DNA of 64,000 nt, from the NCBI RefSeq assembly GCF_025466085.1, contig NZ_JANLOD010000064.1, positions 1 through 64,000 of the forward strand. Reading direction: 5' to 3'. Shown piece after piece: positions 18,005 through 26,995 of the stretch. The stretch comes from Pseudomonas sp. 14P_8.1_Bac3. Lineage in GTDB: Bacteria > Pseudomonadota > Gammaproteobacteria > Pseudomonadales > Pseudomonadaceae. The position numbers and the translations under genes were made by a program. Each line of letters begins with the position of its first letter. The first letter of the stretch is position 1. The notes under the pieces are model-generated. The model made no database searches and was not told the origin of the DNA. It worked only from the letters and a program-made list of their open reading frames with translations.

Positions 18005-18997
18005 ATGATCAAACAACAGCTCGCCCGTTTCGACCGCCTCGACCTGCTCAGCCACCCGACCCCCCTGGAAAAACTCGAACGCCTGTCGACGTGGCTGGGC
18101 CGCGACGTCTACGTCAAACGCGATGATCTGACGCCATTGGCGATGGGCGGCAACAAGCTGCGCAAACTCGAATACCTCGGCGCCGATGCCCTGGCCCAGG
18201 GCGCAGACACACTGATCACCGCCGGCGCGCTGCAATCCAACCACGTGCGCCAGACCGCCGCCCTCGCCGCCCGGCTCGGCCTGGGATGCGTCGCGCTGCT
18301 GGAAAATCCCCTGGGCACGGACGATGCCAACTACCTGGGTAACGGCAATCGACTGCTGCTCGACCTGTTCGATGCCAAGGTCGAACTGGTGGAGAACCTC
18401 GACAACGCTGACGAGCAGCTGGAAGCGCTGGCCGCGCGCCTGCGCAGCAACGGCAAAAAACCGTACCTGGTACCGATCGGCGGCTCGAATGCGTTGGGCG
18501 CGTTGGGTTATGTGCGGGCCGGGCTGGAACTGGCCGAGCAGATCAAGGACACCGGCCTGACGTTCGCCGCCGTCGTCCTGGCCTCGGGCAGCGCTGGCAC
18601 CCACAGCGGCCTGGCGCTCGCATTGAGCGAAGTCCTGCCGGCTCTGCCAGTGATTGGCGTGACGGTGTCGCGCAGCGATGAAGATCAGCGGCCTAAGGTC
18701 CAGGGCCTGGCCGAGCGCACCGCGGCGCTGCTGGACGTGAGTCTACCGGCCAGTTTCAAGGTCGAGTTGTGGGACGAATACTTCGCTCCGCGCTATGGCG
18801 AGCCGAATGCCGGAACGCTGTCGGCGGTCAAGCTGGTGGCCAGCCAGGAAGGCTTGCTGCTCGACCCGGTGTACACCGGCAAGGCCATGGCCGGTCTGCT
18901 CGATGGGATCGGGCGTCAGCGTTTTGATGAGGGGCCGATTATTTTCCTGCACACCGGTGGAGCGCCGGCGTTGTTTGCCTACGATTCAGCATTCTGA
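18005..18997 (+). CDS. dcyD: D-cysteine desulfhydrase
   Basis: This 330-residue PLP enzyme of the ACC deaminase family converts D-cysteine to pyruvate, sulfide and ammonia. The PLP Lys lies in MGGNKLRKLEYL near residue 50. The substrate-binding Ser-Asn is in GALQSNHVRQTAALAARLG, and the phosphate-binding loop is VLASGSAGTHSGLALAL near 198. The start ATG has only a weak RBS. It lies directly before a cystine-type ABC transporter, the same pairing as dcyD with fliY-yecSC in enterobacteria. Confidence 0.9.
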   Translation: MIKQQLARFDRLDLLSHPTPLEKLERLSTWLGRDVYVKRDDLTPLAMGGNKLRKLEYLGADALAQGADTLITAGALQSNHVRQTAALAARLGLGCVALLENPLGTDDANYLGNGNRLLLDLFDAKVELVENLDNADEQLEALAARLRSNGKKPYLVPIGGSNALGALGYVRAGLELAEQIKDTGLTFAAVVLASGSAGTHSGLALALSEVLPALPVIGVTVSRSDEDQRPKVQGLAERTAALLDVSLPASFKVELWDEYFAPRYGEPNAGTLSAVKLVASQEGLLLDPVYTGKAMAGLLDGIGRQRFDEGPIIFLHTGGAPALFAYDSAF

Positions 18998-19011
18998 GAA
19001 CGCTGCGTGCT

Positions 19012-19040
19012 CGATCGCCAGCAAGCCGGCGCCTACAGGC
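19012..19040. repeat. Single degenerate REP after dcyD
   Basis: TCGATCGCCAGCAAGCCGGC followed by GCCTAC resembles one GCCAGC-type REP arm without a partner. Confidence 0.5.
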
Positions 19041-19058
19041 TCGCATATTCTTTAATCG

Positions 19059-19083
19059 AATAATAAAATTGATATTTATTATT
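19059..19083. promoter_or_regulatory. AT-rich palindrome upstream of cystine transporter
   Basis: A perfect 9-base inverted repeat, AATAATAAA (19059-19067) and TTTATTATT (19075-19083), has a 7-base spacer. It is a candidate operator for a LysR-type regulator such as CysB. It has the same 9-7-9 geometry as the dyad upstream of oscA. Confidence 0.5.
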
Positions 19084-19236
19084 TTATTCTCTAAAGACGC
19101 CATCATATAGTCATGCCGCAGGCGAATTTGCAGCGAGACGCATCCGCTGCTTTAGGGCAGGATATTGCTGTCGTCCAAATCCCGATTTTGCCAACATTCC
19201 TAAAAGCGTCTTCATAAGAAACCACAGGGGCTTGTC

Positions 19237-20031
19237 ATGAATTTTTCCGCACTACGTCGAAATCTGCTGGTGGGTTCGCTGGGCCTGGCGCTGAGCGCCG
19301 GTCTGCTGGGGCAAGCGGTTGCCGGTGAGCAGCTGCAAAAAATCAAGGACGCGGGCGTGATCAACGTCGGCCTGGAAGGCACCTACCCGCCCTTCAGCTT
19401 CGTTGACGCCGACGGCAAACTGGCCGGCTTCGAAGTCGAATTCTCCGAAGCCCTGGCCAAAGAGCTGGGCGTGAAGGTCAAACTGCAACCGACCAAGTGG
19501 GACGGCATTCTCGCGGCGCTGGAATCCAAGCGTCTGGACGCAGTGATCAACCAGGTGACCATCTCCGAAGAGCGCAAGAAGAAGTATGACTTCTCCGAGC
19601 CGTACACCGTTTCCGGGATTCAGGCGCTCACCCTGATCAAGAACAAGGACACCATCAAGACCGCCGCCGACCTGTCCGGCAAGAAGGTCGGCGTAGGCCT
19701 GGGCACCAACTACGAACAGTGGGTAAAAGCCAATGTGCCAGGCGCTGACGTGCGCACCTACGAAGATGATCCGAGCAAATTCGCCGACCTGCGCAACGGC
19801 CGCACCGACGCGATTCTGATCGACCGCCTCGCCGCACTGGAATACGCCAAGAAGGCCAAGGACACCGTCGCTGCCGGCGAAGCGTTCTCCCGCCAGGAAG
19901 CCGGTGTCGCCCTGCGCAAAGGCGAGCCTGAACTGCTGGCCGCGGTCAACAAGGCCATCGACAAGCTGCGCGCCGACGGCACGCTGAAAAAGCTTTCGGA
20001 AAAATATTTCAGCGCTGACGTCACTCAATAA
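19237..20031 (+). CDS. tcyJ: Cystine-type ABC transporter binding protein
   Basis: This 264-residue periplasmic binding protein of family 3 carries a signal peptide ending near AVAGE (residue 31). The mature start, IKDAGVINVGLEGTYPPFSFVDADGKLAGFEVEFSEALA, is that of the FliY/TcyJ cystine-binding group. The placement after dcyD supports cystine or a related sulfur amino acid as ligand. AGGGGC lies before the ATG. Its TAA overlaps the permease ATG by one base. Confidence 0.88.
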   Translation: MNFSALRRNLLVGSLGLALSAGLLGQAVAGEQLQKIKDAGVINVGLEGTYPPFSFVDADGKLAGFEVEFSEALAKELGVKVKLQPTKWDGILAALESKRLDAVINQVTISEERKKKYDFSEPYTVSGIQALTLIKNKDTIKTAADLSGKKVGVGLGTNYEQWVKANVPGADVRTYEDDPSKFADLRNGRTDAILIDRLAALEYAKKAKDTVAAGEAFSRQEAGVALRKGEPELLAAVNKAIDKLRADGTLKKLSEKYFSADVTQ

Positions 20032-20696
20032 TGGAAGAAGCTTTCCAACTTGCCCTGGATTCCGCGCCCTTTCTGTTAAAGGGCGCGTACTACACGGTAA
20101 TTCTCAGCCTGGGCGGAATGTTCTTCGGCCTGGTGATGGGTTTCGGCCTGGCGTTGATGCGCTTGTCGCGTTTCAAGCTGGTGAGCTGGCTGGCGCGCAT
20201 CTACGTGTCGTTCTTTCGCGGCACGCCGTTGCTGGTGCAACTGTTCGTGATCTATTACGGCTTGCCGCAGCTGGGTATCGAACTTGATCCGCTGCCGGCG
20301 GCCCTGATCGGCTTCTCGCTGAACATGGCCGCCTATGCCTGCGAAATCCTTCGTGCCGCGATCAGCTCCATTGAGCGCGGCCAGTGGGAGGCTGCCGCGA
20401 GTATCGGCATGACCCGCGCGCAGACCCTACGCCGGGCCATCATTCCGCAAGCGATGCGCACGGCGTTGCCGCCGCTGGGCAACAGCTTCATCTCGCTGGT
20501 CAAGGACACCGCGCTGGCCGCCACCATCCAGGTGCCGGAACTGTTCCGTCAGGCGCAGCTGATTACCGCCCGGACCTTCGAAATTTTCACCATGTATCTG
20601 GCCGCCGCGCTGATCTACTGGATTCTGGCCACGGTGCTGTCGCACCTGCAGAACCAGCTGGAAGCACGGGTCAACCGGCACGACCAGGAGTCCTGA
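20031..20696 (+). CDS. tcyL: Cystine-type ABC transporter permease
   Basis: This 221-residue membrane permease of the HisM/GlnP family shows about five helices and the motif RGTPLLVQLFVIYYGLPQLG. The EAA loop is read as EAAASIGMTRAQTLRRAIIPQAMRTALPP near residue 120. It is the YecS/TcyL homologue by context, translationally coupled to the binding protein. Confidence 0.9.
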   Translation: MEEAFQLALDSAPFLLKGAYYTVILSLGGMFFGLVMGFGLALMRLSRFKLVSWLARIYVSFFRGTPLLVQLFVIYYGLPQLGIELDPLPAALIGFSLNMAAYACEILRAAISSIERGQWEAAASIGMTRAQTLRRAIIPQAMRTALPPLGNSFISLVKDTALAATIQVPELFRQAQLITARTFEIFTMYLAAALIYWILATVLSHLQNQLEARVNRHDQES

Positions 20697-20700
20697 CCCC

Positions 20701-21456
20701 ATGATTGTCGTGGAAAAACTGACAAAGCAGTTCAAGGGTCAGGTCGTGCTCAACGGCATCGATCTGGAAGTGAAGGAAGGCGAGGTCGTGGCGATCATCG
20801 GGCCGAGCGGCTCGGGGAAAACCACGTTCCTGCGCTGCCTGAATTTCCTTGAAGAACCCACCAGCGGCCGGATCAAGGTCGGTGACATCGAAATCGATGG
20901 CAGCCGTCCGTTGAACCAGCAGCAGGGCCTGGTGCGGCGCTTGCGCCAGCACGTCGGCTTCGTTTTTCAGAGCTTCAACCTGTTTCCCCATCGCACCGCC
21001 CTGGAAAACGTCATCGAAGGCCCGATCGTGGTGAAAAAAACGCCCCACGCCGAAGCCGTTGCACTCGGCAAGAAACTGTTGGCCCGGGTGGGCCTGGCGG
21101 GCAAGGAAGACGCTTATCCGCGTCGCCTTTCCGGTGGCCAGCAACAGCGCGTGGCGATTGCCCGGGCGCTGGCGATGGAGCCGGAAGTGATTCTGTTCGA
21201 CGAACCCACTTCAGCGCTCGATCCGGAGCTGGTGGGCGAAGTGCTGGCGACCATTCGCAGCCTGGCCGAAGAGAAACGCACCATGGTCATCGTCACCCAC
21301 GAAATGGGCTTCGCCCGTGACGTGGCGAACCGCGTGGTGTTTTTCGACAAGGGTGTGATCGTCGAGCAAGGCGAAGCCAAGTCACTGTTTGCCAACCCGA
21401 AAGAAGAACGTACGAAGCAGTTTTTGAGCAAGTTTCTGAACAACACTCACCACTGA
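20701..21456 (+). CDS. tcyN: Cystine-type ABC transporter ATPase
   Basis: This 251-residue ATPase shows Walker A GPSGSGKTT near residue 35, the signature LSGGQQQRVAIARAL near 142, Walker B VILFDEPTSALDPE and the switch His in IVTHEMGFA. It begins four bases after the permease stop and completes the dcyD-tcyJLN unit. It resembles YecC/TcyN. Confidence 0.92.
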   Translation: MIVVEKLTKQFKGQVVLNGIDLEVKEGEVVAIIGPSGSGKTTFLRCLNFLEEPTSGRIKVGDIEIDGSRPLNQQQGLVRRLRQHVGFVFQSFNLFPHRTALENVIEGPIVVKKTPHAEAVALGKKLLARVGLAGKEDAYPRRLSGGQQQRVAIARALAMEPEVILFDEPTSALDPELVGEVLATIRSLAEEKRTMVIVTHEMGFARDVANRVVFFDKGVIVEQGEAKSLFANPKEERTKQFLSKFLNNTHH

Positions 21457-21923
21457 GTTTCAATGGCAACCTGTAACTTCCATGGACGGAAGTAACATTC
21501 ACTTTCATAACTCCCGCCTCTATCACCCGCTTATAATTTATCGCTCTTTTCCAATATCGTGTGCGGTACATATATATGTTCTGACACAGATTGAGCTCGC
21601 CTAGAATCCCCAAATACTCAGTCCTCCCCCTGCGCAACCACGCCCACCCTGGGGCGCCTGCACCCGCTGATTCAGTGGCCATGTTCGACACAGCGCTACG
21701 GTTTCCTGACCTGCAAGTGTAGGAGCTTTCTGAATAACTATGGATTCAATACTTAACTAACTCATGCTATTGACACTTATTCACGCGCACTCTTATCTAG
21801 TCGCCAGCAACAGCAATCAATCACGATCAGTCATTACTTTTATCAGTAAGTAATGAGTTATTTATTGTTGGCCATTGTTTCTTTCAGAAACGGACTTCGC
21901 TGCAAGACTTCAAGGAGAAACCG
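21457..21923 (+). promoter_or_regulatory. Long leader with sigma-70 promoter
   Basis: This 467-base gap holds no convincing gene. A strong promoter reads toward the gene at 21924: TTGACA at 21770-21775 and TTATCT at 21793-21798, 17 bases apart. Downstream of it is an 8-base inverted repeat CATTACTT / AAGTAATG (21832-21839, 21848-21855). It is AT-richer than its surroundings. Confidence 0.55.
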
Positions 21924-22673
21924 ATGAAAAACACCTCCCACACACGCGAGCTCGCGGCACCGACCGTGGCGCAGTCACACAAGAGCGGCATCAACATCAC
22001 CTCGGCGGCTCATTTGCTGATCGACGTGGCGCCTTACCCCGATATGGACGCAGGCGATCTGATCGAGTTGTTCTGGGACAACTGCTACGTGGCCTCCAGG
22101 GTGCTCGACGCCCGTGACGTAGGGCAAACGGTAAGCCTGCGGGTGCCAGAGAGCTTCATCGCCAACGGCGCCTCGCGCATTCACTATCGACTCATGCAGG
22201 TCGGCCATGGGCCGGCGCTGTCGCCCACCACCCGCGTGCAGGTCAAGCTCGATTGCCCCGGCGGCCAGCCTTGCGCATTGTGCGGAGACGAAAACCAGCA
22301 CCTGGCGCCGGTGAACATTCCGGAGACGATCCGCCGCCAGGGGGTTAACCCGAACCAGATCAAACGCGGCGTGCCCTTGACCATCGAACCGTACCTGAAC
22401 ATGGCGGCGGAAGACGAAATTACCCTGCGCTGGGGCGATGTGCGCATGGACCTGCCTCTGCTGAAGGCCAGCGACGTCGGCGAACCCATCCACGTTTGGG
22501 TGCCGCCCGCGATCATTCTTGAAGCTGGCGAAGACCTGCGCCTGGAAGTGACGTATTGCATCCTCGACCGGGTGGGCAACAACTCTCGCTGGGCACCGGC
22601 GCGAACGTTGAAAATCGGGTGCGCGAATCCCTGTCTGAAGGTGCCTCTGAAAGAACCAGTGAACGAGCATTGA
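21924..22673 (+). CDS. Unrecognised protein with two similar halves
   Basis: I do not recognise this 249-residue protein. It has no signal peptide or membrane segment. Two halves resemble each other: residues about 40-115 (DLIELFWDNCYVAS to TTRVQVKLDC) and 160-238 (DEITLRWGDVRMDL to ARTLKIGC). Both share the pattern DxIxLxWxD, DVGxxxxxxVP and a closing hydrophobic strand followed by Cys. This suggests tandem beta-sandwich domains. The linker has the Cys-rich stretch CPGGQPCALCGDE. The start has a good RBS (AAGGAGA) and its own promoter. It is a solitary gene between two sulfur operons. Confidence 0.75.
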   Translation: MKNTSHTRELAAPTVAQSHKSGINITSAAHLLIDVAPYPDMDAGDLIELFWDNCYVASRVLDARDVGQTVSLRVPESFIANGASRIHYRLMQVGHGPALSPTTRVQVKLDCPGGQPCALCGDENQHLAPVNIPETIRRQGVNPNQIKRGVPLTIEPYLNMAAEDEITLRWGDVRMDLPLLKASDVGEPIHVWVPPAIILEAGEDLRLEVTYCILDRVGNNSRWAPARTLKIGCANPCLKVPLKEPVNEH

Positions 22674-22685
22674 CCCCCCCTTACC

Positions 22686-22788
22686 CTGTAGGAGCGAGCA
22701 TGCTCGCGATGGGCGTCAACGATAACGCTGCCATCCTGATGCCCCGCGGTGTTTCGTCTTCCATCGCGAGCATGCTCGCTCCTACAGG
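22686..22788. repeat. REPIN (GCGAGC family)
   Basis: CTGTAGGAGCGAGCATGCTC on the left and GAGCATGCTCGCTCCTACAG on the right are perfect inverses. The spacer contains CGTCAACGATAACGCT, which also occurs in the REPIN at 50419. Confidence 0.9.
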
Positions 22789-22989
22789 GGTCAAATCCCC
22801 CTTCAGCTGTTGCTCCAGAAACAACTGTTTCTCTGCCAACAGTTCGTGGCGACACACTTCTATTCATATTCCTAAAAGTTAGTTTATTTAATTTTTATAC
22901 ACGCTTAGGGTATATAAACCGGACCACCGGACATTCTTGTTTTTACTTCGTCGCCACGTTCGCGGCGTTTCATGAGATGTGAGGTAGGT
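22789..22989 (+). promoter_or_regulatory. Promoter region of the organosulfur operon
   Basis: This AT-rich stretch lies before the 22-residue ORF and sfnB. ATTCCTAAAA at 22868-22877 resembles the left arm of the oscA dyad (ATTCTTAAAA). TATATA near 22911 could serve as a -10 box. No sigma-54 TGGCAC-N5-TTGC element was found. Confidence 0.4.
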
Positions 22990-23058
22990 ATGGTCCGGAA
23001 CACAATCACCCCAGTGCAGATCGCCAGGGCATTGCGTGCAGCCAAGGAGCGGCACTGA
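22990..23058 (+). CDS. 22-residue upstream ORF before sfnB
   Basis: This short ORF starts MVRNTITP and ends AAKERH. It begins at an ATG preceded by GAGGTAGG and stops at 23056-23058, one base before the sfnB ATG. The sfnB Shine-Dalgarno (AAGGAG, 23044-23049) lies inside its last codons, so ribosomes translating it would pass over or occlude that site. It has no Cys and no internal Met. It could be a translational coupler or leader peptide. No homology is claimed. Confidence 0.5.
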   Translation: MVRNTITPVQIARALRAAKERH

Positions 23059-23059
23059 T

Positions 23060-24301
23060 ATGTCCAGTCTGGCAGAAGCAATCCTCCAGAGTGATCTGGA
23101 CGTGGCCCCGTTGTTGTTGCCCGCGCAGGTCTTGCGCAACGACGCTCAAGCGATCAACGCCGCCCATGAGCTGGCGCGCGCCGCCCGCCTGCAAGCCGCC
23201 AAACGCGACCAGCAGCGCAAGCTGCCCTGGTCGGAAATCGAACAGTTCACCCGCAGCGGCCTGGGCAGCATTGCCATCCCGCGCGAATACGGCGGCCCGC
23301 AGGTGTCGTTCGTCACCCTGGCCGAGGTGTTCGCGATCATTTCCGCGGCCGACCCGGCCTTGGGGCAGATCCCGCAGAACCAGTTCGGCATCCTTAACCT
23401 GGTGCTCGGCAGCGCCACCGAAGCGCAAAAAAAGCAGCTGTTCAAAAGCGTGCTCGACGGCTGGCGCATCGGCAATGCCGGGCCTGAGCGCGGCACCAAA
23501 AACACCTTGGAGCTGAAGGCGCGGATCACCGCCGATGGCGACGGTTTTGTCATCAGCGGGCAAAAGTTTTATTCCACCGGCGCACTGTTCGCCCACTGGG
23601 TCGCGGTCAAGGCGCTGAACGACGAAGGCAAGCAAGTGCTGGCGTTCGTGCGGCGCGGCACGCCGGGCCTGCGCATCGTCGACGACTGGTCCGGGTTCGG
23701 CCAGCGCACCACCGCCAGCGGCACCATTCTGCTCAACAACGTGCGAGTCGATGCCGAGCTGGTGGTGGATAACTGGAGGATCAACGACAAGCCGAACACC
23801 CAGGGCGCCGTATCGCAACTGATTCAAGCGGCCATCGACGCCGGCATCGCCCGCGGCGCCATCGACGACGCCATCGAATTCGTGAAAACCCGCGCACGTC
23901 CCTGGATCGATGCCAAGGTCGACCGCGCCAGCGATGACCTCTATGTGATCGCCGACATCGGCAAACTGAAAATCGAACTGCATGCCGCCGAAGCGCTATT
24001 GCGCAAGGCCGGGCAGGTGCTGGATCAGGTCGAAGCTGCGCCGCTCACCGCCGAATCCGCTGCGCGTGCCTCGATCGCCGTGGCGGAAGCCAAGGTGCTG
24101 ACCACCGAGATCTCGCTGTTGGCCAGCGAAAAACTCTTCGAGCTGGCCGGCAGTCGCGCCACCCTCGCCGAATTCAACCTCGACCGCCACTGGCGCAACG
24201 CCCGCGTGCACACGTTGCATGACCCGGTGCGCTGGAAATATCACGCGGTCGGCGCCTATCACCTCAACGGCACGCTGCCCGCTCGCCATTCCTGGATCTG
24301 A
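23060..24301 (+). CDS. SfnB-type organosulfur oxidoreductase 1
   Basis: This 413-residue protein belongs to the acyl-CoA dehydrogenase fold, SfnB/DszC branch of flavin-dependent oxygenases. The N-terminal helical domain ends near residue 110. The middle beta domain has ISGQKFYSTGALFAHW and DDWSGFGQRTTASGTILLNNVRV, both typical of SfnB. The C-terminal helical domain ends in HWRNARVHTLHDPVRWKYHAVGAYHLNG. It should use reduced flavin and oxygen on a sulfur compound; the exact substrate is unknown. The start at 23060 follows AAGGAG. First enzyme gene of a probable six-gene operon. Confidence 0.88.
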   Translation: MSSLAEAILQSDLDVAPLLLPAQVLRNDAQAINAAHELARAARLQAAKRDQQRKLPWSEIEQFTRSGLGSIAIPREYGGPQVSFVTLAEVFAIISAADPALGQIPQNQFGILNLVLGSATEAQKKQLFKSVLDGWRIGNAGPERGTKNTLELKARITADGDGFVISGQKFYSTGALFAHWVAVKALNDEGKQVLAFVRRGTPGLRIVDDWSGFGQRTTASGTILLNNVRVDAELVVDNWRINDKPNTQGAVSQLIQAAIDAGIARGAIDDAIEFVKTRARPWIDAKVDRASDDLYVIADIGKLKIELHAAEALLRKAGQVLDQVEAAPLTAESAARASIAVAEAKVLTTEISLLASEKLFELAGSRATLAEFNLDRHWRNARVHTLHDPVRWKYHAVGAYHLNGTLPARHSWI

Positions 24302-24324
24302 CGACCAGACATCTGGAGAAACCC

Positions 24325-25518
24325 ATGACTTTTTCCCACCACGTCGCGGTCATCACCAGCGATGAGCAAGCCTTGATTGTCGCCAGTGACCTGGCCGACG
24401 ATTTCAAACGCGACAGCGCCCTGCGCGACCGCGAGCGACGTTTGCCGTACCCGGAACTGGAAGTATTTTCCCGCTCCGGTCTATGGGGCATCAGTGTGCC
24501 GAAGGAGTACGGCGGCGCTGGCGTTTCCAATGTCACCCTGGCCAAAGTGATCGCCTTGATCGCCCAGGCTGACGGCTCTCTGGGACAAATTCCGCAGAAC
24601 CATTTTTACGCGCTCGAAGTGCTGCGCGTGAATGGCAGCGCCGAGCAGAAAAAACGTCTCTACGCCGAGGTGCTGGCCGGTCAGCGTTTCGGCAATGCCC
24701 TTGCCGAACTTGGTACAAAAACCGCCCACGACCGCACCACGAGTCTGACTCGCGACGGTGACGGCTATCGCATCAACGGCCGCAAGTTCTACGCCACGGG
24801 GGCGATCTACGCGCAGCGCATCCCGACCTCGGTGGTGGATGAACACGGCGTGCAGCAACTCGCCTTTGTCCCGCGCGACAGCAAGGGCCTGACCGTCATC
24901 GACGATTGGAGCGGCTTCGGCCAGCGCACCACCGGCAGCGGTTCGGTGGTGTTCGAAGACGTCTACGTCGGCGCCGAAGACGTGATTCCGTTTCAAAGCG
25001 CCTTCGAACGCCCGACAACCGTTGGCCCGCTGGCACAGATCCTTCACGCCGCGATCGACACCGGCATCGCCCGTGCGGCGTATGAAGACGCGCTGCATTT
25101 TGTCCGGACCAAAACCCGGCCGTGGATCGACGCCACGCATGAAAAGGCTGTCGAAGATCCGTTGACCCTCAAGACTTTCGGCCATTTGAGCATTCGTCTG
25201 CACGCCACCGAGGCCTTGCTGGAACGCTCCGGCGAATTTCTCGACAAAGCGCAAGCCGAGCCCAACGCCGAAACCGTCGCCGCGGCCTCGATTGCCGTCG
25301 CCGAGGCCCGCGCCATCAGCACCGACATCTCCCTCGCCGCCGGCAGCACGTTGTTCGAACTCGCCGGCAGCCAGGCCACCCTGATCGAACACGGCCTCGA
25401 TCGCCACTGGCGCAACGCGCGGGTGCACACACTGCACGACCCGGTACGCTGGAAGTATCACGCCGTGGGCAACTACTACCTCAACGATGAAAACCCTCCG
25501 TTGCGAGGGACCATCTGA
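24325..25518 (+). CDS. SfnB-type organosulfur oxidoreductase 2
   Basis: This 397-residue paralogue of the preceding gene shares its layout: FSRSGLWGISVPKEYGGAGVSNVTLAKV, INGRKFYATGAIYAQ, DDWSGFGQRTTGSGSVVFEDVYV and the ending HWRNARVHTLHDPVRWKYHAVGNYYLN. The two copies are clearly diverged, so they probably act on different substrates or oxidation states. It starts 23 bases after its neighbour, and its stop overlaps the next ATG. Confidence 0.88.
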   Translation: MTFSHHVAVITSDEQALIVASDLADDFKRDSALRDRERRLPYPELEVFSRSGLWGISVPKEYGGAGVSNVTLAKVIALIAQADGSLGQIPQNHFYALEVLRVNGSAEQKKRLYAEVLAGQRFGNALAELGTKTAHDRTTSLTRDGDGYRINGRKFYATGAIYAQRIPTSVVDEHGVQQLAFVPRDSKGLTVIDDWSGFGQRTTGSGSVVFEDVYVGAEDVIPFQSAFERPTTVGPLAQILHAAIDTGIARAAYEDALHFVRTKTRPWIDATHEKAVEDPLTLKTFGHLSIRLHATEALLERSGEFLDKAQAEPNAETVAAASIAVAEARAISTDISLAAGSTLFELAGSQATLIEHGLDRHWRNARVHTLHDPVRWKYHAVGNYYLNDENPPLRGTI

Positions 25519-26876
25519 TGAGCGCCGCGAAAAAGAAGATCCTGCTCAATGCGTTCAACATGAACTGCATCGGGCACATCAACCATGGCTTGTGGACGCA
25601 TCCGCGGGACACTTCGACGCAATACAAAACCATCGAATACTGGACCGGGCTGGCGCAGTTGCTGGAGCGCGGTTTGTTCGACGGGTTGTTCATCGCGGAC
25701 ATCGTCGGCGTGTACGACGTCTACCAGAATTCGGTGGACGTGCCGTTGAAAGAATCGATCCAGTTACCGGTCAACGATCCACTGTTGCTCGTTTCAGCGA
25801 TGGCGGCGGTCACCAAAAACCTCGGTTTCGGCCTCACCGCCAACCTGACGTACGAGCCGCCGTACCTGTTCGCCCGCCGCATGTCGACCCTCGATCACCT
25901 GAGTCGCGGACGGGTCGGCTGGAACATCGTCACCGGTTACCTCGACAGCGCCGCCAAGGCCATGGGCCTGAGTGAACAGGTGGAACACGACCGTCGTTAC
26001 GACCAGGCCGACGAATACCTCGAAGTGCTCTACAAACTCTGGGAAGGCAGCTGGGAGAACGGCGCGGTGCTCAACGATCCGCAGCAGCGGATCTACGCGC
26101 AGCCGGACAAAGTGCACAAGGTCGAGCACCAGGGCGAGTTCTACAAGGTCGAGGGTTATCACCTCTGCGAACCTTCGCCGCAGCGCACGCCGGTGCTGTT
26201 CCAGGCCGGCAGCTCCGAGCGCGGCTTGCTGTTCGCCGGGCGCCACGCCGAGTGCGTGTTCATCAGTGGCCAGAACAAACCGTCGACCCGGGTCCAGGTG
26301 GACAAGGTCCGCGCCAGCGCCGTTGAGGCCGGGCGCAATCCGCAAGACATCAAGGTGTTCATGGGCCTGAACGTGATTGTCGGCGCCACCGAGGAACTGG
26401 CCTGGGCCAAGCACGCCGAGTACCTGAGCTACGCCAGCGCCGAGGCCGGCGTCGCCCACTTCTCGGCCTCGACCGGGATCGATTTTTCCGAGTACGCGAT
26501 CGACGAACCGATCCAGTACGTGAAGAGCAACGCGATCCAGTCGGCCACCAAGAACCTGCAGAACAACGACTGGACCCGCCGCAAATTGCTCGAACAACAC
26601 GCCCTCGGTGGCCGCTACATCACCGTCGTGGGCTCCCCTGAGCAGGTGGCGGACGAACTGGAATCATGGATCGCCGAAACCGGGCTGGATGGCTTCAACC
26701 TGACGCGGATCGTCACGCCGGAAAGCTATGTGGATTTCATCGAGCTGGTGATTCCGGAGTTGCAGCGGCGTGGGTCGTACAAGACGGCTTATGACGAAGG
26801 CAGCCTGCGGGAGAAGCTGTTTCATGGCGAGGCGCATTTGCCTGAGCAACATACCGGTTCTTCCTACCGGCATTAA
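25518..26876 (+). CDS. LLM-class FMN-dependent monooxygenase (NtaA/SnaA/DszA family)
   Basis: This 452-residue flavin monooxygenase has the bacterial luciferase-like barrel. Family segments include LNAFNMNCIGHINHGLW near the start, HLSRGRVGWNIVTGYLDSAAKAMG near 133, QAGSSERGLLFAGRHAECVF and DGFNLTRIVTPESYVDF. Relatives cleave C-S or C-N bonds using FMNH2 from a separate reductase. No reductase gene lies in this operon. Together with the two SfnB-type enzymes it suggests stepwise sulfur oxidation and C-S cleavage. Start overlaps the previous stop. Confidence 0.9.
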   Translation: MSAAKKKILLNAFNMNCIGHINHGLWTHPRDTSTQYKTIEYWTGLAQLLERGLFDGLFIADIVGVYDVYQNSVDVPLKESIQLPVNDPLLLVSAMAAVTKNLGFGLTANLTYEPPYLFARRMSTLDHLSRGRVGWNIVTGYLDSAAKAMGLSEQVEHDRRYDQADEYLEVLYKLWEGSWENGAVLNDPQQRIYAQPDKVHKVEHQGEFYKVEGYHLCEPSPQRTPVLFQAGSSERGLLFAGRHAECVFISGQNKPSTRVQVDKVRASAVEAGRNPQDIKVFMGLNVIVGATEELAWAKHAEYLSYASAEAGVAHFSASTGIDFSEYAIDEPIQYVKSNAIQSATKNLQNNDWTRRKLLEQHALGGRYITVVGSPEQVADELESWIAETGLDGFNLTRIVTPESYVDFIELVIPELQRRGSYKTAYDEGSLREKLFHGEAHLPEQHTGSSYRH

Positions 26877-26880
26877 CAGC

Positions 26881-26947
26881 ATCGCCAGCAGGCTGGCTCC
26901 CACAGTTGCAATGAGTTCCCACTGTGGGAGCCAGCTTGCTGGCGATG
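26881..26947. repeat. Compact REPIN (GCCAGC family) inside the organosulfur operon
   Basis: ATCGCCAGCAGGCTGGCTCC and GGAGCCAGCTTGCTGGCGAT are inverted around a short spacer. It sits between the LLM gene and metQ, where it may stabilise the upstream mRNA or lower expression of the downstream transporter. Confidence 0.88.
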
Positions 26948-26995
26948 AGGCCCAACCCAGCACCACACATTCATGCACTGACTGGAATAACCATC

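Noticed and set aside
19113..19217. 34-codon ORF upstream of the cystine-binding protein
   Set aside because: No RBS is visible before its ATG and the composition is unremarkable; not enough support to list as a gene.
22789..22989. Sigma-54 promoter for the sfnB operon
   Set aside because: Expected because an SfnR-like activator is encoded in the window, but no TGGCAC-N5-TTGC element could be found by eye.
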